Below, in pieces: positions 38,346-48,184 of a stretch of DNA of 64,000 nucleotides (within the stretch, counting starts at the first letter, position 1; each line of letters starts with the position of its first letter). The notes beneath the pieces were generated by a model that saw only the letters and a program-made list of their open reading frames with translations, was not told where the DNA came from and did no database searches. Source of the DNA: Shewanella psychrotolerans (GTDB lineage: Bacteria > Pseudomonadota > Gammaproteobacteria > Enterobacterales > Shewanellaceae); contig NZ_CP080419.1 in the NCBI RefSeq assembly GCF_019457595.1, forward strand, positions 930,001-994,000. The letters are read 5' to 3'. A program made the translations under genes and the position numbers.

Positions 38346-39854
38346 CTATTCGCCTTGTTCAACGCCTGCGCGATTGATCAAGAACTGGGTCAATAATGGT
38401 ACAGGACGACCAGTAGACCCCTTGTTTGCACCGCTATTCCAGGCTGTGCCGGCAACGTCCAGATGCGCCCAGTTATACTTCTTGGCAAAACGCGACAGGA
38501 AGCAGGCCGCTGTGATTGCGCCAGCTGGACGACCACCTAAGTTGGTCATGTCGGCAAATGGGCTTTCGAGGTGTTCTTGATACTCATCCCAAATTGGCAT
38601 ACGCCATGCGCGGTCACCACTTTGCTCGCCTGCATTGAGCAGCTCATGGGCGAGTGGGTTATGTGATGAGAATAGACCCGATGCATGTTTACCTAATGCG
38701 ATCACACAGGCGCCGGTTAGGGTTGCTGTATCCACCACAAGTTCTGGGTCGAAACGCTCAACATAGGTCAGAACATCACACAGTACCAGACGACCTTCAG
38801 CATCGGTATTTAATACTTCAACTGTTTGACCTGACATTGTGGTTAAGATATCGCCTGGGCGATAAGCGTTGCTTGATGGCATGTTTTCACAGCCAGCCAA
38901 AATACCTACCACATTGATGGGGAGGTTGAGTTCGCAAAGGGCCTTCATGGCACCAATAACACCTGCCGCGCCGCCCATGTCGTACTTCATCTCATCCATG
39001 GCTTCACCTGGCTTAAGAGAAATACCGCCTGAGTCGAAGGTAAGGCCTTTACCGACTAATACAATCGGTTTTTCAGTGCTATCGACTGCGCCTTTGTATT
39101 CCATTACGGTCATAATGGATTCGTTATCACTACCACGACCCACTGCTAGGTATGAGTTCATACCCAGTTTAGCCATCTGTTCTTCACCTACCGTTGTTAC
39201 CGTTAGGTTGTCAAAGTTCTCTGCAATTTGGCGAGCCTGTGAAGACAAAAAGGCTGGGTTGCAGATGTTAGGTGGCATGTTTGCTACGTCACGACAGAGG
39301 TGCATCCCCGATGAGACGGCCATGCCGTGTTCGATTGCTCGTTCGCCAACGGTGAGTTCACGACGGGTTGGCACATTAAACACGAGCTTACGCAGCGGGC
39401 GACGAGTTTCACCTTTACGGGTTTTTAAGGCATCGAAGCTGTATAGGCTGTTTTGTGTGGTTTCAACCGCTTCACGTACTTTCCAGTACGTATCACGGCC
39501 TTTAACGTGCAGTTCGGTCAGGAAGCAAACCGCTTCCATTGAACCTGTTTCGTTCAAGGTGTTGATGGTTTTAGTGATGATCTGCTTGTACTGGCGTTCG
39601 TCTAGTTCTCGTTCTTTGCCACAACCCACAAGAAGGACGCGTTCACTTAACACGTTAGGCACATGATGCAACAGCAGCATCTGACCCGGTTTACCTTCTA
39701 AATCGCCGCGGCGAAGTAGGTTGCTAATGTAGCCTTCACTGATTTTATCCAGTTGCTCAGCAATACCAGAGAGGCGTCTAGGTTCATAGACACCAACGAC
39801 AATACAGGCCGAACGTTGCTTTTCCGGGCTGCCGCTCTTAACGCTAAACTCCAT
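38346..39854 (-). CDS. pepA: Leucyl aminopeptidase PepA (M17)
   Basis: A 502-residue cytosolic zinc/manganese aminopeptidase removing N-terminal residues from peptides; in E. coli the same protein also binds DNA. Metal and catalytic residues are present in [30 protein letters not shown] and [12 protein letters not shown], with later landmarks [12 protein letters not shown] and [10 protein letters not shown]. The N-terminal domain begins [20 protein letters not shown]. It is divergent from lptF, as in E. coli, but unlike E. coli it is separated from holC-valS by about 8 kb and has its own terminator. Confidence 0.98.
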   Translation of the reverse strand: MEFSVKSGSPEKQRSACIVVGVYEPRRLSGIAEQLDKISEGYISNLLRRGDLEGKPGQMLLLHHVPNVLSERVLLVGCGKERELDERQYKQIITKTINTLNETGSMEAVCFLTELHVKGRDTYWKVREAVETTQNSLYSFDALKTRKGETRRPLRKLVFNVPTRRELTVGERAIEHGMAVSSGMHLCRDVANMPPNICNPAFLSSQARQIAENFDNLTVTTVGEEQMAKLGMNSYLAVGRGSDNESIMTVMEYKGAVDSTEKPIVLVGKGLTFDSGGISLKPGEAMDEMKYDMGGAAGVIGAMKALCELNLPINVVGILAGCENMPSSNAYRPGDILTTMSGQTVEVLNTDAEGRLVLCDVLTYVERFDPELVVDTATLTGACVIALGKHASGLFSSHNPLAHELLNAGEQSGDRAWRMPIWDEYQEHLESPFADMTNLGGRPAGAITAACFLSRFAKKYNWAHLDVAGTAWNSGANKGSTGRPVPLLTQFLINRAGVEQGE

Positions 39855-39931
39855 GAGCTCTCCTAGATTCTTAAAGACAAATTTTATTATTTATTAGATA
39901 ATGTCTGCTTATGTCCAAATCGGACTTAAAA

Positions 39932-40020
39932 ATTGGTACACCAATGTTAATTTTTCGGGTGTTTGTCTACCATTTTTAGTTAATGGTTGGTCACAAAACT
40001 ACCAAAAGTAGACAGTCTAC
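39932..40020. promoter_or_regulatory. Dyad-rich pepA/lptF divergent promoter region
   Basis: Contains ATTGGT-AC-ACCAAT (39932-39945), TGTCTAC (39964-39970) facing GTAGACA (40008-40014), and the overlapping palindrome GTAGAC-A-GTCTAC (40008-40020). Such repeated GTCTAC/GTAGAC half-sites between divergent essential genes look like binding sites for a regulator. Neither the factor nor the -35/-10 boxes could be identified. Confidence 0.4.
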
Positions 40021-40075
40021 ATGAAAAGTGGGCTGATACCAGCATAAATATAAGTTTAGGGACTGAATCCTGCCT

Positions 40076-41188
40076 GTGATTGTATTTAGATACTTGATTC
40101 GAGAAGTTTTAAAAGCCCAAATGGCGGTACTTTTAGTACTGTTAGCTATTTTTATTAGCCAACATTTTGTTCGGGTGCTTGCTGATGCGTCCGAAGGCGA
40201 GTTTCCCGCCTCGCTCGTGATGACCCTATTGGGGCTAAATCTACCTTATCTTGCTGTGCTAGTGGTACCTTTGAGTCTCTTTTTAGGGATTTTGGTGGCC
40301 CATGGCCGCATGTATGCCGAGAGCGAGATGGTGGTGTTTCATGGGGTAGGTATTAGTGAATGGTATATTACCCGTGTCACCTTGCTATTGGCGTTTGCCA
40401 ACATGTTGTTTACTGGCTTTTTATCTATTTACGTCACTCCTTGGGCTGAAGAGACCCAAAACCGCGTATTAGAAAATGCACAGTCGGAGGCTGGACTCGC
40501 AGCGTTAACTCAAGGCCGCTTTCAAACAAGTCCCAATGGTCGGGCGGTATTGTTTGTTGAGCGTATCGGTCGCGATAATCGTTTAGATAAAGTATTTGTT
40601 GCTCAATTACCCGATCCTGAAGATGGCAGTGGCGAGGCTAACATTGTTGTGGCTCAAGGCGGCAGCATCGTTGAAGATGAGACAGGAGCACAGCGTTTAA
40701 AGCTTAATGATGGCACTCAGTATCAAAGCAAGCCTAAGCAGCTCGATTATCAAGTGGCTGACTTTGTGGGTTACGAGATGCAGATTAAGGAGCAAGAGGT
40801 TGATCAGCGAAGACGTAAGTTGTCTGCATTGCCTATCGCTCAGCTTCGCGATACCGAAGGTCCTGGTGCCGTCGCCGAATTTCATTGGCGTTTAGCTATT
40901 CCACTGTCGATTCCCTTTATGACTCTGATTGCCGTGCCTATGGCGAGGGTGAATGTGCGTCAGGGTAAGTTTGCTAAGATGTTCCCCGCCATTTTGCTCT
41001 ATTTAGGCTATTTCGGTCTGATGATTGCGGGGCGTAAGGCGCTCGAAGATGAGGTGGTACCAGCATATTTGGGGATGTGGTGGATTCATGCATCGGCACT
41101 CTTTATGGGGATATTGCTATTGGGTAAAGAAAGACCTGTTGGAGTTAAACTTTCTGGGCTGCTTAAACGTAAGAAGGTGGCTGCGTGA
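40076..41188 (+). CDS. lptF: LPS export permease LptF
   Basis: An inner-membrane subunit of the LptB2FG complex that extracts lipopolysaccharide and passes it to LptC. The 370-residue protein begins MIVFRYLIREVLKAQMAVLL, colinear with E. coli LptF, has three helices before a periplasmic jellyroll domain (about 130-260) and three after it (AIPLSIPFMTLIAVPMARV to the end). Translation must begin at the GTG at 40076 to match the family N-terminus, although AGGGA is unusually far upstream. It overlaps lptG by GTGA, so the two are coupled. Confidence 0.96.
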   Translation: MIVFRYLIREVLKAQMAVLLVLLAIFISQHFVRVLADASEGEFPASLVMTLLGLNLPYLAVLVVPLSLFLGILVAHGRMYAESEMVVFHGVGISEWYITRVTLLLAFANMLFTGFLSIYVTPWAEETQNRVLENAQSEAGLAALTQGRFQTSPNGRAVLFVERIGRDNRLDKVFVAQLPDPEDGSGEANIVVAQGGSIVEDETGAQRLKLNDGTQYQSKPKQLDYQVADFVGYEMQIKEQEVDQRRRKLSALPIAQLRDTEGPGAVAEFHWRLAIPLSIPFMTLIAVPMARVNVRQGKFAKMFPAILLYLGYFGLMIAGRKALEDEVVPAYLGMWWIHASALFMGILLLGKERPVGVKLSGLLKRKKVAA

Positions 41189-42243
41189 GAATTTTAGATC
41201 TCTATATCTCAAGAGTATTGTTAAGCACCTCCGCCTTATGTTTACTTGTGCTAACCGGGTTGTCGGGCATTATTAAATGGGTCGATCAACTGCGCTTAGT
41301 CGGCCGCGGTACCTATAGTATGGTGGATGCGGGCGTCTATGTATTGTTTCTCATTCCCCGCGATATTGAGATGTTTTTCCCTATGGCCGTGTTGCTCGGT
41401 GCACTCATTGGCATGGGGATGCTCGCCTCTAACTCTGAGTTAGTGGTGATGCAATCATCTGGGCTTTCAAGGTTTCAGATCACCCTGTCAGCAATGAAAA
41501 CGGCTGTGCCTTTGATGATGTTAGTCATGGCGCTGGGCGAATGGGGCGCGCCAGTTGCAGAGCGTCATGCTAAAGAGTTGCAAGCGGTAAAACTTTCCGG
41601 TGGTAGCCTGTTTAAGTCGAGTCGTGGGATCTGGGCCAAAGATGGCGACCTGTTCGTGAATATAGGCGAAGCAGAAAATATCAATAGCTTACATAATGTG
41701 ATGCTGTATCAGTTTGATGACAACCTTAAGTTGATCAATACAATTGAGGCCAAACGTGGTATCTATTCACAAGACCATTGGCGTCTTTTAGATGTGCGCC
41801 AAACTAAGATAAGCCAAGATAGCGTTGCGATTACGGATCTGACCCTGTATCGATGGGATTCGACCTTAACGCCAGATAAGCTCAGCGTCGTATCGGTAAA
41901 ACCTGAGGCGCTCTCGATTCAAGGTTTGGTCGATTATCTCGAGTATTTAAAGATAAACAATCAAGATTCAGGACGCTACGAGCTGGCACTATGGCGTAAG
42001 GTGATGCAACCCATTACGGTTGCGGTAATGATGTTGGTTGCCTTGTCATTTGTGTTTGGACCGCTGCGCACTGTGACCATGGGGGGGCGTGTTCTATTAG
42101 GGGTTGTGGCAGGTTTTAGCTTTTATATCTGTAATGAGATTTTTGGGCCTATGACCTTAGTTTATGGGTTACCCGCAATCGTTGGTGCGATAATGCCCCC
42201 CATTATTTTTAGTGGCGTGGCGATCTACTATATTCGAAAATAG
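41185..42243 (+). CDS. lptG: LPS export permease LptG
   Basis: Partner of LptF in the LPS transporter. The 352-residue protein begins MRILDLYISRVLLSTSALCL, has the family phrase FFPMAVLLGALIGMGMLASN with SELVVMQSSGLSRF, a periplasmic domain in the middle, and the final helices MLVALSFVFGPLRTVTMGGR to YGLPAIVGAIMPP. The GTG start at 41185 overlaps the lptF stop by four bases (GTGA). A terminator follows. Confidence 0.96.
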   Translation: MRILDLYISRVLLSTSALCLLVLTGLSGIIKWVDQLRLVGRGTYSMVDAGVYVLFLIPRDIEMFFPMAVLLGALIGMGMLASNSELVVMQSSGLSRFQITLSAMKTAVPLMMLVMALGEWGAPVAERHAKELQAVKLSGGSLFKSSRGIWAKDGDLFVNIGEAENINSLHNVMLYQFDDNLKLINTIEAKRGIYSQDHWRLLDVRQTKISQDSVAITDLTLYRWDSTLTPDKLSVVSVKPEALSIQGLVDYLEYLKINNQDSGRYELALWRKVMQPITVAVMMLVALSFVFGPLRTVTMGGRVLLGVVAGFSFYICNEIFGPMTLVYGLPAIVGAIMPPIIFSGVAIYYIRK

Positions 42244-42280
42244 CGTAGACTGAGCATATCCTGATGCTAAGCAGACTAAT

Positions 42281-42307
42281 AAAAAAGGACCCTAGAGGTC
42301 CTTTTTT
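42281..42307. terminator. Terminator after lptG
   Basis: AAAAAAGGACC (42281-42291), loop CTAGA, GGTCCTTTTTT (42297-42307). Strong on the plus strand and usable on the minus strand for the convergent RDD gene. Confidence 0.9.
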
Positions 42308-42372
42308 ATTAGTAGGTTAACGCGGCTAAAGTTGCGATGAGCCGCTTACACCGCGATTACGAACCAAGCGAT

Positions 42373-42882
42373 TTACACGCCATGCCAGTTACGCATTTGA
42401 TTGGCTTCTTTCGATAGCACCACCACTTCAGAGCGGGTCATCATGTCTTGCAATGCGAGTTTATCGCCGTTAATTAAGATCCACAAATTGCCAATCCCCA
42501 ACAAAGACCAGATTAGCCGAGCAGCTGCGGTGATCATACTTAGGCTCTGACCGTTAGGATGTTGGATCTTCAGACGCCAAGCGCGCATGCCGAGTGTCTG
42601 ACCACCGTAACTCCAAAACAGGATATAGAATAGACCGACACATAAGGTGATCCATAGCTGGTAAATGCCTTTGTAAAGCGGTGTGCCATTGAGTAAATCT
42701 GAAACATGTTCGAAACCGTTCATCGACAAGAGCCCTGATGAACTTAAAGCGGTAAAGATGCCAAACCCTATGGCGCCAGCAATCATATATACCGCAACAG
42801 CCAGTAAAAGATCATAAATAATGGCGCCTAGGCGGCGAAAAAATCCTGCCCGCGGAAAGTTAGCGTGTTCACTATTGGACAT
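42373..42882 (-). CDS. RDD-family membrane protein
   Basis: A 169-residue inner-membrane protein. The conserved N-terminal arginine/aspartate pattern is visible as GFFRRLGAIIYDLLLAVAVY, three hydrophobic helices follow, and the RDD motif GGQTLGMRAWRLKI lies before the last helix. Some RDD proteins take part in sodium/proton exchange or osmotic balance, but most have no known role. It is last of a same-strand group with the DUF2960 and GNAT genes. Confidence 0.9.
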   Translation of the reverse strand: MSNSEHANFPRAGFFRRLGAIIYDLLLAVAVYMIAGAIGFGIFTALSSSGLLSMNGFEHVSDLLNGTPLYKGIYQLWITLCVGLFYILFWSYGGQTLGMRAWRLKIQHPNGQSLSMITAAARLIWSLLGIGNLWILINGDKLALQDMMTRSEVVVLSKEANQMRNWHGV

Positions 42883-42941
42883 CTGAGTTCCTACATCTAG
42901 TGGTAAACGAGAATGCGTAAAGCGATAGTTTATCGAACTGC

Positions 42942-43190
42942 TTATTCAATTTCATCACGAATAAAATGGATGTTGGTAAAACCGAAGCGTTCAAACTCCT
43001 TAAGGCGATAATCTTTCACGGCTTGTGAGCCTTTAGAGGTCATCGCGACTTGGGCTTCCATTGCGTGATAACGGGTGAGATCGACACCCTCAGCAGCAGC
43101 AACCGCCTCATACATGTCGTTGAACTTATCGTAAACAAAGTTGATCTCTTTATATTGCTTCTTGAAGGTGTAACCGACTCTACGGGCCAT
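42942..43190 (-). CDS. DUF2960 small protein
   Basis: An 82-residue cytoplasmic protein starting MARRVGYTFKKQYKEINFVY and continuing DKFNDMYEAVAAAEGVDLTR, a wording I recognise as DUF2960, a family of Shewanella, Vibrio and relatives with no known function. It is charged, without signal or membrane segment. It lies about 60 bases before the RDD gene and 45 bases after the GNAT gene on the same strand. Confidence 0.8.
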   Translation of the reverse strand: MARRVGYTFKKQYKEINFVYDKFNDMYEAVAAAEGVDLTRYHAMEAQVAMTSKGSQAVKDYRLKEFERFGFTNIHFIRDEIE

Positions 43191-43235
43191 ATCATTCTCT
43201 TAAATATTTATATTTTAAATTCATCGACTTAAAAA

Positions 43236-43724
43236 CTACTTATCAGATAACTGATACACCATATAGCAGGCATCTTCGGGGTAGTTGTCGAGGGGTTTGT
43301 CGATTATACGCGATTTAAACCCAAGACGGTGCCAATAAGTGTTCGCCCCCTGCACGGCGACCAAAGACAGGGTGTCAAAATTGAGTTGTTTTGCCTTATT
43401 GACCAAGCGGTTAAAGACTTTCTCCCCAGCGCCTAATCCCCGAGCTTTATGTGAAAAAACGATATCATGAAGGTAGAGCGTATCGGCATCGCTCGGTCTA
43501 TCGATAACCTGCTCTAGGCTTGGTGGTTGGTTGATATACCAAGGGTGGGCTAAACAGTAACCTAACACGTGATCATCAACATCAAGTACATAACAAGACT
43601 CTGGTGCAACTAAGGCTTTACTCTGCAACGCTGCTAAGGATTCATGAACGATATCGGGATAACACTCCTCCTGAATGGTTAAAATTGCTGGCCAGTCCGT
43701 TGGAATTATATGACGAATGTTCAT
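43236..43724 (-). CDS. GNAT-family N-acetyltransferase
   Basis: A 162-residue acetyltransferase. It begins MNIRHIIPTDWPAILTIQEE, shows YCLAHPWY in the central sheet and the acetyl-CoA motif A as LHDIVFSHKARGLGAGEKVF, then ANTYWHRLGFKSR for motif B. It would transfer acetyl from acetyl-CoA to an amine; the substrate is unknown. It is the first gene of the minus-strand group 43724-42373. Confidence 0.88.
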   Translation of the reverse strand: MNIRHIIPTDWPAILTIQEECYPDIVHESLAALQSKALVAPESCYVLDVDDHVLGYCLAHPWYINQPPSLEQVIDRPSDADTLYLHDIVFSHKARGLGAGEKVFNRLVNKAKQLNFDTLSLVAVQGANTYWHRLGFKSRIIDKPLDNYPEDACYMVYQLSDK

Positions 43725-44048
43725 GATGCTTATATCGCTTATTCTTAGAGTTAATGTTATTCGAATGAGGGCTGAGCGATTTTCGATGATCTCACAGTAT
43801 GATTAGCTAATCAATTATCTGCTAACGCACTACGCACCTTGAGGGCTGTATTTTTAGTCGGCTTATCTGAGTCTTGAATGTTTCATTTGCCTATTCAGTC
43901 TGTTACCCTAAATCGCTAATTATTTAAATCCAGTTCGCACATCAGCCTCAACATTTTTGCTATGGTCTTGGGGCACAAAGTAAGTGTAAAACATTAATTA
44001 GGCCTTAATCATCTCTTGGTGAAGGCTATTCTCATGGAGAGAGATGAG

Positions 44049-44678
44049 GTGGATTTTTTACTTCTGTCAGATAACTTACCTTTTAGTTTAGCTATCGCCT
44101 TTGTCGTGCTGTTAGGCATAGTTGAAGGTATTTCTATGGTATTGGGCGTAAGCTTATTTGGCTTACTCGACGACCTATCACCTATCGATCTTGATGCCGA
44201 TGTCGATACAGGGGTAACGGGGATCACCGGTGTTGTGGGCTGGTTATGCCTAGATCGCTTACCCTTACTCATCTGGCTGGTCTTGATGCTCACCAGCTTT
44301 GCTATTGCCGGCTTCTCTATCAATTATATTGCCTTGATAGTCTATTCATCCCTACCTGTGATCATTAGCCTGCCTATAGCGCTATTATTTACCGCATTAT
44401 CCTGCCGATTTTTAGGCGCTAAGTTAGCCTCGCTATTACCTAAAAACGAATCTTCGGCCATTTCTGTCGATGAGTTGTCTGGATTGGTGGGGGTGATCAC
44501 CGTGGGTTGCGCCCGGCGCGGATTTCCAAGTGAAGCTGCGGTGCGCGATGGCTTTAATCAAAAGCATTATGTGTTAGTCGAACCTGAGTTTGAAGCGTTC
44601 GAGTTTCCTAAAGGCACACAAGTCGTGTTGCTTCAGCGCGTAGGAAAGGTATGGTCAGCGGCAAAGATTAACGATTGA
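44049..44678 (+). CDS. yqiJ: YqiJ-like OB-fold membrane protein
   Basis: A 209-residue inner-membrane protein preceding a flotillin, the same arrangement as E. coli yqiJ-yqiK. It starts MDFLLLSDNLPFSLAIAFVV, has about four hydrophobic segments (including LLIWLVLMLTSFAIAGFSI and VIISLPIALLFTALS), and ends in a soluble OB-like domain (LVGVITVGCARRGFPSEAAV, then HYVLVEPE). E. coli YqiJ shares SSAI..E...G....ITG and the same length. The GTG at 44049 with GGAGAGAG before it fits the family N-terminus; upstream starts at 44016 and 44034 are possible. The role is probably in membrane microdomain integrity with YqiK. Confidence 0.85.
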   Translation: MDFLLLSDNLPFSLAIAFVVLLGIVEGISMVLGVSLFGLLDDLSPIDLDADVDTGVTGITGVVGWLCLDRLPLLIWLVLMLTSFAIAGFSINYIALIVYSSLPVIISLPIALLFTALSCRFLGAKLASLLPKNESSAISVDELSGLVGVITVGCARRGFPSEAAVRDGFNQKHYVLVEPEFEAFEFPKGTQVVLLQRVGKVWSAAKIND

Positions 44679-44767
44679 CGTTTCTTTGTCTTGTCAATAA
44701 CGGGCATTACCAGTGCCACTGGTGATGTTTTTCAACGATAAGTAGTGGCATTTTTTAAGGAATAAAA

Positions 44768-46594
44768 ATGGGTGAAATTCAGGGGATCGGCTCGACGCTT
44801 AACGGCAGTTTTGTGTTTATTGTCGCAGGTGCGGTATTAATTGGTTTATTGGTGATCGGATTGATATTCGCAAAGCTCTACCGACGTGCGTCGAAAGAGA
44901 TGGCGTTTGTGCGAACCGGCTTTGGTGGTGAAAAAATCATCAAGGACGGTGGTGCTATCGTACTCCCAGTGCTTCATGAGACCATTGCCGTCAACATGAA
45001 TACGCTGCGCATCGAAGTGGAGAAGATGCAAAAAGATGCGCTGATCACTAAAGACAGAATGCGCGTCGATGTGCGCGCCGATTTTTATCTGCGAGTTGCT
45101 CCAAGTTCCGAAGGCATCTCGATGGCAGCCCAGACATTAGGCACGCGAACAACCCGCGTCGAAGAGGTCAAAAAGCTGATGGAGTCTAAGTTTGTCGACG
45201 TACTGCGTGCGGTCGCAGCAGAGATGACCATGACAGAGATGCATGAGCAGCGGGCGGATTTTGTGCAGCGTGTACAAAACAATGTGGCCAACGATCTTGA
45301 AAAGAATGGTTTAGAACTTGAGTCTGTCTCGTTAACCGGCTTTGACCAAACAGACCTACAGTTTTTCAATGAAAACAACGCATTCGATGCCGAAGGTCGC
45401 GCGCGTCTGGCTAAGATTATTGAAGAGAAGCGCAAAGAAACTAACGATATCGAACAAGATAATCGCATCAAGATCGAACAGCGTAACCTCGAAGCGGAAA
45501 AAGAGTCGCTAGAGATTGAAAAGGCGGAACAAGAAGCCCGCTTGGCTCAACAACAGGTGCTCGACTTTAAGCGCGCCGAGCAAAAAGCTGAGATCTTAAA
45601 GCAGCAAGAACAGAAGACCCGTGAAGAGCGTGAAGCGGAGATCGCCAGAGAGCGCGCCGTTGAAACGGCACAGATTGAAAAGACCAAAGATATCGAAACC
45701 CGTGAGATTGAGAAGCGTAAGTCGATTGAGCAATCACGCATTCAGCAGCAGCGCGATATTGAAGTTGCCGAGCAGGAGAAACAGATTGCCGTTGCGACTA
45801 AATCAGAAGAGGAGTCTGCGGCGCGTGCTAAGGCGGCCGAGGCTGAAAAGTTAAAGGTTGAGAAAGAGGAAGCGGTCATTACCGCTCGTCAAGTGGCTGA
45901 GGCTAATCGCCGTAAAGAGATTGAAGTCATCGATGCGCGTAAAGAGGCAGAGCGTGAAGCGGTTGCGGTAACCGTCGAAGCGGAAGCCGAGAAACGCGCC
46001 GCAGAAGATAGAGCGAGTGCGATTCTGACGGAATCCAGAGCCAGTGCAGATGCTAAGATATTGCAGGCACAGGCGAATGAGAAAGTGTACGAAGTCGATG
46101 CTAAAGGTAAGCAGGCCTTACATGAAGCTGAAAACGTGCTGAGTATAGAACAGATCGAGTTGCAGAAGGCACTCGCTATGCTCAAGGCCTTACCACAGAT
46201 CATTGAGCAATCGGTTAAGCCGTTAGAGAACATTGAGGGGATTAAGATCCTTCAAGGTTATGGCGCTGGTGGAAATACCCTAGCGACAGGTCAGGGTGAA
46301 GGACATGCAAGTCAAGGCGGTATGGCCGAGCAGGTCACTAGCGCGGCGCTTAATTATCGCGCTAATGCGCCCTTGGTCGATGCTATGTTAAGAGAGCTAG
46401 GTTTGGTGGATGCCGATAAAGGGAGCCTGAACTCTCTACTCAGTGGCAATCATCAGTTAATCAATGAGGTTTTCCCTGCGGGTGAATCCACTTACCATAC
46501 TGATGCTGTCAAGGGGGCTGGCTTAAACGGTGCAGGTTCAAAAAGTAGCGGGTTAAATGGTGCCGCAGCTACTGATGCTGAGCCGCGCCAATAG
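44768..46594 (+). CDS. yqiK: Flotillin-family protein YqiK
   Basis: A 608-residue membrane-anchored SPFH/flotillin protein. After an N-terminal helix (FVFIVAGAVLIGLLVIGLIF), the SPFH domain (about 30-200) includes MAFVRTGFGGEKIIKDGGAI and VLPVLHETIAVNMNTLRIEV. A very long charged coiled coil follows (about 205-460, runs of Glu/Lys/Arg/Ala), then the flotillin C-terminal part with LQKALAMLKALPQIIEQSVK. It oligomerises into membrane scaffolds. It is 89 bases after yqiJ, so they form an operon. The extreme C-terminus (about 490-608) is Gly/Ser/Ala-rich and looks less conserved than the rest. Confidence 0.92.
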   Translation: MGEIQGIGSTLNGSFVFIVAGAVLIGLLVIGLIFAKLYRRASKEMAFVRTGFGGEKIIKDGGAIVLPVLHETIAVNMNTLRIEVEKMQKDALITKDRMRVDVRADFYLRVAPSSEGISMAAQTLGTRTTRVEEVKKLMESKFVDVLRAVAAEMTMTEMHEQRADFVQRVQNNVANDLEKNGLELESVSLTGFDQTDLQFFNENNAFDAEGRARLAKIIEEKRKETNDIEQDNRIKIEQRNLEAEKESLEIEKAEQEARLAQQQVLDFKRAEQKAEILKQQEQKTREEREAEIARERAVETAQIEKTKDIETREIEKRKSIEQSRIQQQRDIEVAEQEKQIAVATKSEEESAARAKAAEAEKLKVEKEEAVITARQVAEANRRKEIEVIDARKEAEREAVAVTVEAEAEKRAAEDRASAILTESRASADAKILQAQANEKVYEVDAKGKQALHEAENVLSIEQIELQKALAMLKALPQIIEQSVKPLENIEGIKILQGYGAGGNTLATGQGEGHASQGGMAEQVTSAALNYRANAPLVDAMLRELGLVDADKGSLNSLLSGNHQLINEVFPAGESTYHTDAVKGAGLNGAGSKSSGLNGAAATDAEPRQ

Positions 46595-46611
46595 GCTGTA
46601 AGTTGCGTAGC

Positions 46612-46648
46612 AAGAAGCACCCGTTTGGGTGCTTCTTTGTTTTAGGTG
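46612..46648. terminator. Terminator after yqiK
   Basis: AAGAAGCACCC (46612-46622), loop GTTT, GGGTGCTTCTT (46627-46637), then TGTTTT. It separates yqiK from the convergent carboxypeptidase gene. Confidence 0.85.
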
Positions 46649-46660
46649 TCGCTAATACTA

Positions 46661-48142
46661 CTAAAGGTATCGATTAAGCAGATGCCGCTTAAAGTGAGCC
46701 GGATTTAAGGTTTCCCCTGTCACGGTAGTGACTAGTTCATCAGTGGTGAGCAGTGAACCTTGAGACCAAATATTGTCGTTTAACCATTGCATGACTGTAG
46801 CAATCTTGCCACTGCTTATCAGTGAGTCTAGATTGCCTATTTGGCTCTCCATACTGGCTCTGAACTGGGCGGCATACATGGCGCCTAAACTGTAGCTAGG
46901 GAAGTAACCAAGCTCACCCACAGGCCAGTGAATATCTTGCATACAGCCGTTGCGATAATCTCCTTGAGTCGATAATCCTAATAGCGATTGCATGGACAGA
47001 TCCCAAAACTCAGGCAGATCGGCCACGGTCAGGCTACCATCGATAAGGCCTTTTTCCACTTCATAACGCAGCATAATATGGCAAGGGTAAGTCACTTCAT
47101 CGGCATCGACACGGATAAGCCCAGGTGAGACTCGGGTAACCAGTTGTTGTAGCTGGCTATCGTTGAATTGGGTATTGAGATGCAGGTTAATACTTTGAGT
47201 GAGCTGTTTGAGTAAGCCTTCACCGCGGGCCAGTTGCATCTCAAAAAACAGGCTCTGGCTTTCGTGAATCGCCATCGAGCGGGCGTGCCCAGCAGGTTGT
47301 CCACGCCATTTGATTGGTAATCCTTGCTCATACCTAGCATGACCCGTTTCATGAATAGTGCTAAACAGCGCGGTAAGAAAATCTTGTTCATCATAGCGAG
47401 TGGTGATGCGCACATCGCCAGGAACACCGCCTGAAAATGGATGGCTGCTGGTGTCGAGTCTTCCTAGGCTAAAATCAAACCCCAATTGGGTTATCACCTC
47501 GGTATTCAAGATCCGCTGCGCATCGACTGCGGCGCTGGGAAGTTTGAGCTTCGGCCACGCTTGCTGCTGCGCTTGTACTTGGCTGATAAGATCTGGCAAC
47601 CAGGTTTTCAGATCGCCAAATACCTTATCAATTTGTGCTGTGTTGGTACCTGGCTCAAATTTATTAATCAAGGCATCATAGGGGGCGATATTTTGCACTT
47701 CACCTAGGATGTTCGCCTCTTCTCGAACCAAGGCGATAACCGCTTCTAAATTGGGCTTAAATCCCTGCCAATCATTATTTTTTCGCTGCTCCCGCCACCC
47801 ATGTTCACAGGCGTAAGTGAGCTCGGTTTTCGCCTGAACCAGTTTACCCGGAAGCGCCGTCGCTTGAAGGTGTTGGTAGTTCATTTCGCGTAAGTTAGCG
47901 CGCTGATCATCTGACAATGGTTCATAGGCGGCACGTGCCAGCTGTTCGCCTAAATCGGCAGAGGTCTTAAGAGTATGAATATGCAGTGCCAGTTGTGCCA
48001 TGGCCTCGCCGCGAGCCTGACTGCCGCCAGCAGGCATCATGGTCGCCTGATCCCAATCTCCTAGAGCCTGCAAATGCTCAAAGTGGTAAATGGTTTTAAA
48101 CTGCTGACACAAGTTATTGTAGTGTTGTGATGATGATGTCAT
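46661..48142 (-). CDS. M32-family metallocarboxypeptidase
   Basis: A 493-residue cytoplasmic zinc carboxypeptidase of the Taq type. The zinc site is HETGH in TIHETGHARYEQGLP (about 263-270), with the third-ligand region HESQSLFFE and the family motifs GDVRITTRYDE, DADEVTYPCHIMLRYEVE and GYFPSYSLGAMYAAQF. It trims C-terminal residues from peptides. It is full length. The DUF2913 gene lies 42 bases upstream on the same strand and may be cotranscribed. Confidence 0.95.
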   Translation of the reverse strand: MTSSSQHYNNLCQQFKTIYHFEHLQALGDWDQATMMPAGGSQARGEAMAQLALHIHTLKTSADLGEQLARAAYEPLSDDQRANLREMNYQHLQATALPGKLVQAKTELTYACEHGWREQRKNNDWQGFKPNLEAVIALVREEANILGEVQNIAPYDALINKFEPGTNTAQIDKVFGDLKTWLPDLISQVQAQQQAWPKLKLPSAAVDAQRILNTEVITQLGFDFSLGRLDTSSHPFSGGVPGDVRITTRYDEQDFLTALFSTIHETGHARYEQGLPIKWRGQPAGHARSMAIHESQSLFFEMQLARGEGLLKQLTQSINLHLNTQFNDSQLQQLVTRVSPGLIRVDADEVTYPCHIMLRYEVEKGLIDGSLTVADLPEFWDLSMQSLLGLSTQGDYRNGCMQDIHWPVGELGYFPSYSLGAMYAAQFRASMESQIGNLDSLISSGKIATVMQWLNDNIWSQGSLLTTDELVTTVTGETLNPAHFKRHLLNRYL

Positions 48143-48184
48143 AGCCGCTCTCGTATGCAGAGTTGTTGGAATTGCTCGCTAGCG

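Noticed and set aside
38869-39666. Long plus-strand frame of 265 codons
   Set aside because: It lies entirely antisense to pepA, which has all family motifs; the frame is a by-product of pepA codon use and its translation shows no family pattern.
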